Positions 47,639 through 56,827 of a stretch of 64,000 nucleotides of DNA are shown here, piece by piece. How positions within the stretch are numbered: position 1 is the first letter of the stretch; every line of letters starts with the position of its first letter. The stretch is from Alphaproteobacteria bacterium. Lineage in GTDB: Bacteria; Pseudomonadota; Alphaproteobacteria; Caulobacterales; Caulobacteraceae. The stretch is from positions 108,147 through 172,146 of the forward strand of contig JAHJME010000017.1 of assembly GCA_018821435.1 (NCBI GenBank). Direction: 5' to 3'. The notes beneath the pieces are model-generated. The model saw only the letters and a program-made list of their open reading frames with translations, was not told the origin of the DNA and ran no database searches. The position numbers and the translations under genes were made by a program.

Positions 47639-47658
<20 letters not shown>

Positions 47659-48418
47659 TCGCCTTGGCGATGGCGGTGATCAGCGGCGAGCCGGGCAGCT
47701 CGCGGCCGTCCAGATTGGCCACCGGCCGCACGCCGGCCAGACTGTTGGTGATGAACATCGGCGCGCCCGCGACCCGGCCCAGGTTGGCGTAGACCTCCTG
47801 CACCGGCACCCCCAAGGCATGGCAGGCGGCGATCACCTCGCGCCGCATGATCCCGTCCAGCACGCCGCAATCCAGGTCCGGCGTGAACACCTCCTCGTGG
47901 CGCACCCAAAAGACGTTGGCCGCCGCGGCGCAGGCCACCTCGCCGGCGGTATTCAGCATCAGCGCCTCGTCGGCGCCGGCGTCGCGCGCCTCGGCGCGGG
48001 CGATGACGTTGTCGAGGTAGGAGAGAGTCTTCAGCCGCGAAGCGGGCGAACGGTCGTTGCGCCGGACGTGGGCGGTGATGAGCCGGGCCGGCCCCGGTGG
48101 CGGGCCGAGCGCCGCGGCGCTGGCGGTCAGGCGCGGTCGCGGATCGCTGGGCGGGTCCAGACCACGGTCGCCGGACCCGGCGCTCCAGTTCAGCCGCACG
48201 GCCGCGCGCTTGGGGGTCTCCGCCGCGACCAGCGCGGACTCGGCGGCGGCGCGGACGACGGCTCGCTCCGGTAGCGGCAGACGCAACGCCCGGCAGCCGC
48301 GGTCCAGCCGCTCCACGTGAGCCTCCCAGTGGGCCAGCACGCCGTCCGCCCACAGCACCGTCTCGAACAGGCCATGGCCGAGCGTGAACCCGCGGTCATC
48401 GAGCGGAATGTCCGTCAT
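47639..48418 (-). CDS. pabC: Aminodeoxychorismate lyase-like PLP enzyme
   Basis: A 259-residue fold-type IV PLP enzyme (PabC/BCAT family). It starts MTDIPLDDRGFTLGHGLFETVLWADG and has the PLP-binding Lys in LKTLSYLDNVIARAEARDAGADEALMLNTAGEVACAAAANVF. The ATG overlaps the pabB stop by 4 bp, which argues for 4-amino-4-deoxychorismate to p-aminobenzoate conversion (folate) rather than a branched-chain or D-amino acid transaminase. Confidence 0.9.
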
Positions 48419-49773
48419 GGCCCCTCCGTCAGCGCCTTGAGGATGGCGCCGATCTTGGTCGTGGTCTCGGCGACTTCCGCGCGCGGATCGCTGTCGGCGA
48501 CGATCCCGCCCCCAGCGCGCGCTTCGAACGCCCAACCCGCCGCATTTTCAGTCAGGGCGATGGTGCGGATCAAGACGCTGGCCTCCAGCGCCCCATCCAC
48601 GCCGGCCCAGAACAGGCTGCCGCAATAGGGGCCGCGCGGCGGCTCGTGCCGGGCGATCACCTGCATGGCCTGCAACTTGGGCGCCCCGGTCACCGAGCCC
48701 GGCGGAAAGGCGGCCAGGAACGCGTCCCAGGCGGTGCGGCCCACGTGTAGCCGCGCCCGCACGCGGGAGACCAGGTGGTGGACGTTGGCGTAGCTCTCCA
48801 GGCCCCAGAGCGCCGGGACCTGGACTGTCCCCGGGACCGAGACCCGCGCCAGGTCGTTGCGCATCAGGTCGACGATCATCAGGTTCTCGGCCCGATCCTT
48901 CTCGCTGGCCTGAAGCTCGGCGGCCAGGGCCGCGTCGCTGGCGGGATCGGCGCCGCGCGGCCGGGTGCCCTTGATCGGATGGGTCTCGGCCCAGAGGCCG
49001 TCTGCGTGGCGTCGCACCGACAGGAAGCGCTCCGGCGAGTTGGACACCAGGGCCCGGCCGGGCAGGTTGAGGAACGCCGCATAGCCGGCGGCGCTCTGGC
49101 CCGCGAGGCGGCGGAAGAGGTCGAAGGGCTTGACCCCCGCCGCCAGTCGTCCCCGCCACGGCCGCGCCAGGTTGGCCTGGAAGATCTCCCCGGCCGCGAT
49201 CCGCTCCACGGTCTCGGCGACCGCTTCGGCGTGACGGTCGTCGGTGGTCCCCAACGTCACGTCGGCGGCCAGCACCCCGGTCCGTGCAGGTGCGCGCGGC
49301 GCGTCCAGCCAGCTAAGAGCGACGGCGGCGGCGGCGGCGGCGGCGCGGGGATCCGGCCCCCGCCCGATCGCCAGCGCCCGTCGCTGTCCCGCGTGGAAGG
49401 CCAGCAGGGCGGGGTAGCGCAGCAGGATCAGGTCCGGCCAGTCCCCGCGAACCTGCGGCGCGGTCGCCTCGAGTTCGGCGGACAGCTCATAGGCGGCCAG
49501 TCCCACGACGCCGCCCTGGAACGGCGGTCCATCGACCAGCGCCTCGCCGGCGGCCAGCAGAGCCTCCAGGTCGCGCCCGGTCTCCACCACCGCATCGGGC
49601 CGGCGGAGCACATAGGACCAGCCGTCGTCGCCCGAAAGCAATACACAGGCATGAACCTCGCCGGCGAAGGCCGAGGCGACCTCGACGGGATCGGCCCAGG
49701 CCGTGGCGCGCGTGGCGACACAGGCGAGCGCGGTCGCGGGGCGATCAGGATTGTTGGCGGCGCGGCTCCACAC
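48415..49773 (-). CDS. pabB: Aminodeoxychorismate synthase component I
   Basis: A 452-residue chorismate-utilising enzyme. The core includes IAAGEIFQANLARPWRG, LVSNSPERFLSVRR, HPIKGTRPRGADP, EKDRAENLMIVDLMRNDLARV and AAFPPGSVTGAPKLQAMQVI, with RAGGGIVADSDP near the end. These are PabB signatures; PIKGT replaces the anthranilate synthase form. The start is GTG 49773. The glutamine amidotransferase pabA is not in the window. Confidence 0.95.
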   Translation of the reverse strand: MWSRAANNPDRPATALACVATRATAWADPVEVASAFAGEVHACVLLSGDDGWSYVLRRPDAVVETGRDLEALLAAGEALVDGPPFQGGVVGLAAYELSAELEATAPQVRGDWPDLILLRYPALLAFHAGQRRALAIGRGPDPRAAAAAAAVALSWLDAPRAPARTGVLAADVTLGTTDDRHAEAVAETVERIAAGEIFQANLARPWRGRLAAGVKPFDLFRRLAGQSAAGYAAFLNLPGRALVSNSPERFLSVRRHADGLWAETHPIKGTRPRGADPASDAALAAELQASEKDRAENLMIVDLMRNDLARVSVPGTVQVPALWGLESYANVHHLVSRVRARLHVGRTAWDAFLAAFPPGSVTGAPKLQAMQVIARHEPPRGPYCGSLFWAGVDGALEASVLIRTIALTENAAGWAFEARAGGGIVADSDPRAEVAETTTKIGAILKALTEGP

Positions 49774-49856
49774 AGGCGGGCCTATAGCGCATCGGCGCGC
49801 TGTTGACCTGCCGCCTCGTCAAGCGCGCCTGATCGTGAAAACGCAAGGGAGGCCGC

Positions 49857-50714
49857 ATGTCCTACGAGACCCTGCTGTACCAGATCGACGGGCCGATCCT
49901 CACCGTCACCCTCAATCGCCCGGACAAGCTGAACGCCTACACCGCCGTCATGGGCGTGGAGTTGGCCGACGCCTTCCACCGGGCCGATGCGGACGACGCG
50001 GTGCGGGTGGTGATCGTCACCGGCGCCGGCCGGGGCTTCTGTGCGGGCGCAGACATCTCGGGCGGGGCGGCGGCGTTCGACGCGGACGCCAAGGGCTCGG
50101 TCGCCTTCGCCGCGCCCGGCAAAGCGCGGCAGGAGGGCGGCGGGTTCGTCGAGGCGATCTTCGCGTGCCGCAAGCCGTCGATCGCGGCGATCAACGGCGC
50201 GGCGGTGGGCGTGGGCGCGACCCTGACCCTGCCCATGGATATCCGCATCGCGTCGTCGACCGCCAAGCTGGGCTTCATCTTCGCCCGGCGCGGTCTGGTG
50301 CCGGAGGCAGGCAGCGCCTGGTTCCTGCCCAAGCTGGTGGGCCTGCCGCAGGCCCTGCGCTGGTGCCTGTCGGGCGCGCTGATCACCGCCGACGACGCCA
50401 AGGCCGGCGGTCTGGTGGGCGAGGTGCTGGAGCCCGACCGGCTGCTGGCCCGCGCCCGCGAGATCGCCCTGGAGATCGCCGAGAACACCGCGCCCGTCTC
50501 CATCGCCCTGGCGCGCCAGATGCTGTGGCGGTTCTCCGGCGCGCCGGACCCGTGGGGCCTGCTGAAGGTGGACGGTCCGCTCAGCATGGAACTGGGCGCC
50601 GGGCCGGACGTGCGCGAGGGCGTCGGCGCCTTCCTCGAGAAGCGCCCGCCCCGTTTCCCGGGGCGGGTCTCCTCGGACATGCCGGCCGCCTATCCCTGGT
50701 GGGACGAGGCCTAG
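49857..50714 (+). CDS. Enoyl-CoA hydratase/isomerase family (crotonase)
   Basis: A 285-residue crotonase-fold protein. It starts MSYETLLYQIDGPILTVTLNRPDKLNAYT and has GAGRGFCAGADISGG, the oxyanion-hole helix INGAAVGVGATLTLPMDIRIASSTAKLGFIFARRGLVPEAGSAWFLPKLVG. Glu in VPEAGS is one catalytic position. It probably hydrates 2-enoyl-CoA in beta-oxidation or a related pathway. Convergent with the TonB receptor by 4 bp. Confidence 0.93.
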   Translation: MSYETLLYQIDGPILTVTLNRPDKLNAYTAVMGVELADAFHRADADDAVRVVIVTGAGRGFCAGADISGGAAAFDADAKGSVAFAAPGKARQEGGGFVEAIFACRKPSIAAINGAAVGVGATLTLPMDIRIASSTAKLGFIFARRGLVPEAGSAWFLPKLVGLPQALRWCLSGALITADDAKAGGLVGEVLEPDRLLARAREIALEIAENTAPVSIALARQMLWRFSGAPDPWGLLKVDGPLSMELGAGPDVREGVGAFLEKRPPRFPGRVSSDMPAAYPWWDEA

Positions 50715-53029
50715 AACGACTGCCCGAACTTCACGCCGATCGTCCGGGGCCGGATCGGGATGGTGTAGACCCGCGTGCAGACCGCCGGCGCGCACTGGAC
50801 GAAACGGTCGTTCTGGCCGTCGTCGTCGAAGGCGTTCTTCACGAACGCCTCGACCCGCCAGCTCTCGCGGTCGACGCCGAACGAGAAGTCGAACGTGGTC
50901 GAGGCCGGCTGGCGGCCGGTCACCGCCCGGTCGGCGGTCTTCAGGTCGGGATAGGCCGCGCCGGTGTGGACGACAGAGCCCTGGACGTGGGCGTCCATCT
51001 CGCCGAGCGTCCACTCATAGCGCGCCGTCACATTGCCCTTGAACTTGGGCGTCACCGGCAACGCCGTGCCTTTCAGCGCCTCGGGCGGATTGGCGGGATT
51101 CGGGACATAGTCCTCGTTCAGCTCGGCGTCGGTGTAGGCCGCCGCCCCGACCAGGGTGAAGCCGTCGGCGACCAGCCAGTTCAGGTCGGTCTCCACGCCC
51201 TTCATCTTGGCCTTGCCGGCGTTGCGGATCTCGGTGAGGCCGTTCGCGCCCAGGAACGAAAACTGGAAGTTGTCCCATTTCTCGTAGAACACCGCGCCGT
51301 TCCAGCGCAGCCGGTTGCCCATCCAGCTCGTCTTCCACCCCACCTCGTGGTTCTTCAGGAAGTCGGCGCCATAGGGCGGCAGGGTGCCGCGCCGGTTGAT
51401 GCCGCCGGGCCGGAAGCCGGTGGACAGGGTGGCGTAGACCATCTTGTCGTCATCGACCTTGTAGGTGGCGTTGAGCCGATAGGTGTGGCCGTCGCCCTTG
51501 GTGGTCTTGTCCACGTTGGTGCAGGGCCCGCCCTCGACGATCGGGGTGGGCGAGCCCAGCGGCGCCACGCACTGTCGCTGGCCGGTGCTGCCGAAGCCCG
51601 CGCCGAAGCCGAAGAAGCCCTCCAGCGAGTTCTTGTACTTGAAGAAGCGGATGCCGCCGGTGACCGACAGCTTGTCGGTGATGTCGAACGTGCCGTCGGC
51701 GAAGGCGGCGTAGTCGCGATCGGTGCGAAGCTGCTTGGTCAGCCACAGGGTGTCGGGCCAGCCGGGCACCTCGCTGGCGCTGGCCAGGTTGTCGATGCGG
51801 TAGCGCTGCTCGATGTTGTGGGTCTGTCGTTGGTAGAACAGCCCCGCCACCACCTTGAAGCGGTTCTCGGTCGGGCTGGCGACGCGCAGCTCGTGGCTGG
51901 TCTTCTTGAAGTAGTCGCGGCCCTGGATGTACTGCGACGTGTTGATGAAATTGCCGGCGTCGTCGGTTGTGTAGGCGCCGTACCCGAACAGGGTGTCGTA
52001 AAAGAAGCTGTAGTCGGAGTAGTCCTGGTCCGTGTCGATCCAGCGGCGCATGTGCGCCCCGGCGTACAGGACGTCCAGGCTGCCGACCTTGCCCTCGATC
52101 GCCAGAGCCGCCTGGACCCATTTGTCGTCTGAACCTTCAGGATAGTAGCGGCTGATCTTCAGGTCGCCCTTGGTGGGATCGGCCGCGAAGCCGCCGTCGG
52201 CCTGGGTGCGCTGGCCCATCAGGGTGGGGGTCACCGACCAGCTGTCGGTCAGGTCGATCTTCAGCGCCGCGCGGGCGCCGACGGTGTCGACCTCGTTGTA
52301 GTTCTTCTCCACTTGGCTAGCGTTGTTCACGGCGATGCTGCCGGTCGGGTAGACGAACGCGCCGGGGACGTTGTCGATATAGCCGCCGTCATGCTCGGCC
52401 CAGGCCACCAGGCGCACGGCCGCCTTCTCGTGCAGCGGGATGTTCACGAACCCCTCGGCGCCGTAGCCGATGTCGCCGTGCGCGACCGAGTTCACTTCGA
52501 CGTCGTAGCCGGCCTTGAACGCCGAGGTGTCGGGCTTGTTCGTGATGATCCGGATGGTGCCGGCCTGGGAGCTGGCGCCGTAAAGCGTGCCCTGCGGCCC
52601 GGCCAGCACCTCGACGCGGGCGATGTCGTAGATGTGGACGTCCAGCGGCCCGGTGATGGTCGTCACCGGCTGCTCGTCCAGATAGACGCCGACGCTGGGC
52701 AGCGGGCCGGAGTGGTTGTTGTTCTCGCCCGAGGCGACGCCGCGCATGTAGAAGTTCGAGAAACCGGGTGTCCCGGTCGGCGCCGAGACGCTGGGCATGA
52801 AGCGCACATAGTCGGTGGTGTCGTTCACCTGCAGAGACTCCAGGCGATCAGAGCCCAGAGCCTGGATGCTGATCGGCACGTCCTGCAGGTTCTCGGACCG
52901 CTTCTGCGCGGTGACCACGATCTCCTCCAGCTGGGCCGCCGCGCTCTGGGCCAGGGCCGGTCCGGCCACCGTCGTCAGCATGGTCGTCGCCAGGAGGCCC
53001 AGCGACCAGTTCCGCCGATCGTTCCTCAT
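50711..53029 (-). CDS. TonB-dependent outer membrane receptor
   Basis: A 772-residue TonB-dependent receptor. Signal peptide (to Ala27, ALA-Q), TonB box EEIVVTAQKR, plug domain with LQDVPISIQALGSDRL, RGVASGENN, ARVEVLAGPQGTLYGASSQAGTIRIITNKP, then the barrel ending RPRTIGVKFGQSF with a C-terminal Phe. This type in Caulobacterales imports large carbohydrates, lipids or siderophores. It is preceded by the TPR-sulfotransferase gene (28-bp gap), a recurrent partner. Confidence 0.95.
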   Translation of the reverse strand: MRNDRRNWSLGLLATTMLTTVAGPALAQSAAAQLEEIVVTAQKRSENLQDVPISIQALGSDRLESLQVNDTTDYVRFMPSVSAPTGTPGFSNFYMRGVASGENNNHSGPLPSVGVYLDEQPVTTITGPLDVHIYDIARVEVLAGPQGTLYGASSQAGTIRIITNKPDTSAFKAGYDVEVNSVAHGDIGYGAEGFVNIPLHEKAAVRLVAWAEHDGGYIDNVPGAFVYPTGSIAVNNASQVEKNYNEVDTVGARAALKIDLTDSWSVTPTLMGQRTQADGGFAADPTKGDLKISRYYPEGSDDKWVQAALAIEGKVGSLDVLYAGAHMRRWIDTDQDYSDYSFFYDTLFGYGAYTTDDAGNFINTSQYIQGRDYFKKTSHELRVASPTENRFKVVAGLFYQRQTHNIEQRYRIDNLASASEVPGWPDTLWLTKQLRTDRDYAAFADGTFDITDKLSVTGGIRFFKYKNSLEGFFGFGAGFGSTGQRQCVAPLGSPTPIVEGGPCTNVDKTTKGDGHTYRLNATYKVDDDKMVYATLSTGFRPGGINRRGTLPPYGADFLKNHEVGWKTSWMGNRLRWNGAVFYEKWDNFQFSFLGANGLTEIRNAGKAKMKGVETDLNWLVADGFTLVGAAAYTDAELNEDYVPNPANPPEALKGTALPVTPKFKGNVTARYEWTLGEMDAHVQGSVVHTGAAYPDLKTADRAVTGRQPASTTFDFSFGVDRESWRVEAFVKNAFDDDGQNDRFVQCAPAVCTRVYTIPIRPRTIGVKFGQSF

Positions 53030-53057
53030 CTCAATCCCCCATTGAAATCCAGGCGCC

Positions 53058-54875
53058 TCAGTTCCCGGGCGCCCGCGGGTAGGCAGCGAGCACAGGTCCC
53101 AGCGAGGCCTTCAGCGGGCCCAGCCAAGGGTCGTAGTTCCGCCAGTGGTCGGCGGCGTCGGTGAAGATCGGCCGGCGCACCTGTTCGGAGCTGGCGGTGC
53201 GCACCGCCCGGTCGTTCTCGTAGAACCGCAGGCAGGCGCCCTCGAAGGGCAGACCGCAGTGGGCCAGCAGGCTCCGCGTTTCCGCCTCCGGATCGGCCAC
53301 CATCTGCTCATAGATGACGCGGTGGACCCGGCCGGGCAGAACCGCGTCGAAGTGCGCCATCAGTGCGACGTAGTCGGCGTAGTAGCGGCCGATGTCGGTG
53401 AGGTCGTAGGTGAAGCCCTGGCCACGGGCGAAGTGCTGCTTGAAGCCTGAGAACCCGCAGCCCAGCGGATGGCGGCGCGCGTCGATGATCTTGGCGTTCG
53501 GCAGCGCCAGGTGGATCAGGCCCAGGTGCGCCCAGTTGTTGGGCATCTTGTCGATGAAGAACGGCCGGCCCAGCTTCCGGTGCACCTGGGCGCCGGCCAT
53601 GTACTGCTCGCCCAGCGCGGTGAGGTCACCCGGGTCCAGCTCGGCCAGCGCCTCCGGGTATACGCTTTCGGACGCCCGCTTCGCCTTGCCGCCCAGCCGT
53701 CGCGCCAGGGCGATGATATCCGGCAGTTCCTGGGTGCCCTCGACCTGGCTGTGGCTGGCCAGGATCTGCTCGACCAGCGTCGAGCCGGAGCGCGGCAGGC
53801 CGACGATGAAGATCGGATCGGACGCCGAGGCGCCCTGGCCGGCGCGGGCTTGCAAGAACGCCGGCGTGAACAGCGCCTCGGCGCGGCGGACCTGGTCCGT
53901 GGTCTCGTCGGCGTCGTAGTCCAGGCCCTGGCGGCGCAGCACATTGCCGCGTTCGTAGTGACCGAAGGAGGCCTCGAATTGGCCGGCGTCCTCGCGCGCC
54001 TTGCCCAGGGCGAACTCCAGGTGGAAGCGGTCCTCGTCGCTCAGGTCGGCGCGCGCGAGTTGCCCTGCCATCGCCGCCACGTCGGCCTCGCCGAAGGTCA
54101 CGGTCTTCAGGTTGGCCAGGCTCCACCACGCCTCGCCGAACTGGGGCGCCAGCGCCACGCAGCGGCGGTAGGCGTCGATGCACTCGGCCTGGCGGCCCAC
54201 GGTCTTCAGCGCGTGGCCATAGCTCATCCACACCTTGGGCTGGCGCGGCTGGTCCGTCAGCACCAGGGCGTAGAGCGCGATGGCCTGATCGTACTCGCCG
54301 ATCCGCGCCAGCGCGGCGGCCTTGAGGTTGCGGTAGCCCGGGTTGCCCGGATCGTCGGCCAGCAGCCGATCTGTCTCGGCAATAGCCGCCTGCGACTTGT
54401 TCTGGCGGTAGAGGACCGTCGCGTAGTTGTGCCGCGCCGCCGTGAAGCCCGGGGCCAGCTCGACGCAGCGCGCCAGCAGGTTTTCGGCGTCGTCGTAGCG
54501 GCCCAGCCGCATGCCCGTTTCGGCCAACATGCGGATGGCGGCGACGTCCGTGGGCCGGGCCATCAGGATCGCGCGCAGGGTCTGTTCGGCCACCGCCAGC
54601 CGGTTCTCGACCAGCGCGGTCGCCGCCTTGATCAGGTCCGGATCGCCGACCGAGCCCTTCACCGAGCGCAGGTAGGCGGCCTCGGCCGCTTCGGTCTCGC
54701 CCTGGCGGCGCAACGCCGCGCCCAGCAGCCGCAGCGCCTGGGGATGATCGTGGGCGACCTTGAGGATTTCGCGGGCCTGGGCCTCGGCGGCGGCGGCGTC
54801 CACGAGGAGCAAACGCGCGGCGTGTTCGAGGGCGACCTCGAGGGTACCGACCGTCTCCGTCGCCGCGCCCGCCAC
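53058..54875 (-). CDS. TPR-repeat sulfotransferase
   Basis: A 605-residue protein. About 300 N-terminal residues of tetratricopeptide repeats (for example PTDVAAIRMLAETGMRLGRYDDAENLLARCVELAP, PGYRNLKAAALARIGEYDQAIALYALVL) are followed by a PAPS-dependent sulfotransferase domain with the 5'-phosphosulfate loop FIVGLPRSGSTLVEQILASH and a YRKLGRPFFIDKMPNNWAHLGLI-like second motif. GTG 54875 is chosen (GGAGG just upstream); the true start could be one or two codons away. Acceptor unknown; linked to the TonB receptor by position. Confidence 0.9.
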   Translation of the reverse strand: MAGAATETVGTLEVALEHAARLLLVDAAAAEAQAREILKVAHDHPQALRLLGAALRRQGETEAAEAAYLRSVKGSVGDPDLIKAATALVENRLAVAEQTLRAILMARPTDVAAIRMLAETGMRLGRYDDAENLLARCVELAPGFTAARHNYATVLYRQNKSQAAIAETDRLLADDPGNPGYRNLKAAALARIGEYDQAIALYALVLTDQPRQPKVWMSYGHALKTVGRQAECIDAYRRCVALAPQFGEAWWSLANLKTVTFGEADVAAMAGQLARADLSDEDRFHLEFALGKAREDAGQFEASFGHYERGNVLRRQGLDYDADETTDQVRRAEALFTPAFLQARAGQGASASDPIFIVGLPRSGSTLVEQILASHSQVEGTQELPDIIALARRLGGKAKRASESVYPEALAELDPGDLTALGEQYMAGAQVHRKLGRPFFIDKMPNNWAHLGLIHLALPNAKIIDARRHPLGCGFSGFKQHFARGQGFTYDLTDIGRYYADYVALMAHFDAVLPGRVHRVIYEQMVADPEAETRSLLAHCGLPFEGACLRFYENDRAVRTASSEQVRRPIFTDAADHWRNYDPWLGPLKASLGPVLAAYPRAPGN

Positions 54876-54933
54876 GGGGCCTCCGCCCAATGTTACAGTT
54901 GGATGAAATCGACGATGCGGAAGACCTGTCAAC

Positions 54934-55935
54934 CTATGGTCGAGGTCCCGACTCTCCCCAGAAGCCCGCCTGTGGCGGATAGAGCACGCCTGCCTCGATC
55001 CGGCACCCGCCTGCCCGGTCTTCGACCAGCCACCAGGGGCCATCCAGGTCGATCGCGTCGGCTAGCGCGCCCACCCACATGGCCGGCGCGATGGACAGCG
55101 AACTGGACACCATGCAGCCCGCCAGGACGCCCAGTCCCAAGGTCCGGGCGCGCGCGACCATGGCCAGGGCCTCGGTCAGGCCGCCGGCCTTGTCCAGCTT
55201 CACATTGACCACCTGATAGCGGTCGGCCACCCGCTCGACGTCCGCGACGGTGTGAACCGACTCGTCGGCGCAGACCGGCGCGGGATAGGCCAGGCCTTCC
55301 AATCCCTCGTCCTCGCCTGCCGGAAGGGGCTGTTCCACCATCAGCACCGGCAGCCGGGAGATCGGATCGGCCATGGCCCGCAGGATCGCGAGCGTCCAGC
55401 CTTCGTTCGGGTCGACGATGAGTTGGGCGTCCGGCGCCGCCTCGGCGACAGCCAAGAGACGTACGGCCGGATCGTCGGCGCCCAGCTTCACCTTCAACAG
55501 CGGCGCGTTCGCCACAGCGGCCGCCGCCGCCGCCATGACCTCGGGCTTATCCAGGCTGACCGTCACCGCCGTGGGCATCGGGCCAGGCGCTGGACGCCCG
55601 AGACGATCGGCCACCGACAGCCCGCTGCGCCGCGCCTCCAGATCCCAGGCCGCGCAGTCCAGCGCATTGCGCGCCGCCCCGGCGGGCATCCGCGTCAACA
55701 CCGCCTGGACGGCCTCGCCCGCCGCCAGCCGCCGGGCGGCCTCGCCGAGGTCGGCGCGGACCGAGGCCACGGTCTCGCCATAGCGCGCATAGGGCACGCA
55801 CTCGCCGCGTCCGAGCCGGCCACCGTCCGCCAATTCCACCACCACGACCTCGGCATGGGTCTTCACCCCGCGCGAAATCCGGAACGGCGCGTTCAGCGCC
55901 AGGCGCTCGGCCTGGATGTGGAGGAGAAGGCTCAC
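54934..55935 (-). CDS. L-Ala-D/L-Glu (dipeptide) epimerase, enolase superfamily
   Basis: A 333-residue muconate-lactonizing/mandelate racemase-like enzyme. KxK motif LLKVKLG, metal ligands Asp in LIVDPNEGW, Glu in MVEQPLP and Asp in VCADESVH, then the second catalytic Lys in VNVKLDKAGG. It most likely epimerises L-Ala-D-Glu released during murein turnover. Start GTG 55935 gives MSLLLHIQAERLALNAPFRISRG; no strong ribosome site is evident. It is transcribed toward the sulfotransferase and TonB receptor genes with a 58-bp gap. Confidence 0.9.
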   Translation of the reverse strand: MSLLLHIQAERLALNAPFRISRGVKTHAEVVVVELADGGRLGRGECVPYARYGETVASVRADLGEAARRLAAGEAVQAVLTRMPAGAARNALDCAAWDLEARRSGLSVADRLGRPAPGPMPTAVTVSLDKPEVMAAAAAAVANAPLLKVKLGADDPAVRLLAVAEAAPDAQLIVDPNEGWTLAILRAMADPISRLPVLMVEQPLPAGEDEGLEGLAYPAPVCADESVHTVADVERVADRYQVVNVKLDKAGGLTEALAMVARARTLGLGVLAGCMVSSSLSIAPAMWVGALADAIDLDGPWWLVEDRAGGCRIEAGVLYPPQAGFWGESGPRP

Positions 55936-56026
55936 CGCCGGCTTTGTCCCGCATCCAGGCGGGCGCGTCGACAGCCGTCGCAACCCATGATTAGCATCGC
56001 GCCGGGAACTGTTCAGGGAACGCGTG

Positions 56027-56827
56027 ATGACCGATACGACCGCCGCCGAACCCGGCAAGCTCGACATCGCCAAGGTGATCAGCGGGACCTTCGCCGTGAT
56101 CGGGCGCAACTTCGTGACCTTCGCGGTGCTGTCGCTGGTGCTGGCCGGGATCCCCACCGCGGTGATCGCCTACATTCAGGCCATCAGCCTCCAGTCCGCC
56201 GAGACGACCTTCAGCTTCAGCCCCGGCTATATCTCGTCGATGGCCTACAGCGGCCTCGCCGCCCTGATCACCGGCGCCGTCCTGCAGGGCGCGCTGGTCT
56301 ACGGCGCCGTCCAGGACATGAGCGGTGGCCGACCCACCATCGCCGAGTGCCTGGCCAACGGCCTGCGAGCGTTCCTGCCGCTGATCGGGCTCAGCATCCT
56401 GCTGGGCCTGGCGATCGTCTTCGGGTTCGTCCTGCTGATCGTGCCGGGCATCATGATGGCCTGCGCCTGGTGCGTGGCCGTGCCGGCCCTGGTCGCCGAT
56501 CGTTCGGGCGTGTTCGGCGCCTTCAGCCGTAGCGCCGAGCTGACCCGCGGCAACCGCTGGCGCATCTTCGCCCTCTTCATCGTTGTCTGGGTGATCGCCA
56601 TCGTCATCAGCATGGTGATCGGCGCGGTCTCCGTGGCGCTCAGCTTCGCTGGCGGCGGCCTGGATCCCGTGGCGTTGGCGCGCAGCCCCGTCCAGATCGG
56701 CGCGAACCTGATCAGCACCACCCTGACCTCGCTGATCAGTTCGACTGGTGTGGCCGTGCTCTACGTCGAGCTGCGTCGCGCCCGCGAGGGCCTGGGCCCG
56801 CAGTGGCTGTCCGAGATCTTCAGCTAG
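56027..56827 (+). CDS. Multi-pass membrane protein (glycerophosphodiesterase-type membrane domain)
   Basis: A 266-residue protein with six or so transmembrane helices. It begins AKVISGTFAVIGRNFVTFAVLSLVLAGIPTAVIAYIQ, then contains VPGIMMACAWCVAVPALVADRSGVFGAFSRSAELTRGNRWRIF, a motif shared with YciC/GlpQ-membrane-type proteins. GTG 56024 immediately precedes ATG 56027; the latter has AGGGAA at the right distance. Function unknown. Convergent with the RDD gene by 4 bp. Confidence 0.85.
   Translation: MTDTTAAEPGKLDIAKVISGTFAVIGRNFVTFAVLSLVLAGIPTAVIAYIQAISLQSAETTFSFSPGYISSMAYSGLAALITGAVLQGALVYGAVQDMSGGRPTIAECLANGLRAFLPLIGLSILLGLAIVFGFVLLIVPGIMMACAWCVAVPALVADRSGVFGAFSRSAELTRGNRWRIFALFIVVWVIAIVISMVIGAVSVALSFAGGGLDPVALARSPVQIGANLISTTLTSLISSTGVAVLYVELRRAREGLGPQWLSEIFS

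Noticed and set aside
53469..55208. 579-residue plus-strand frame over the sulfotransferase
   Set aside because: It crosses the gap between two real minus-strand genes and has no recognisable domain.
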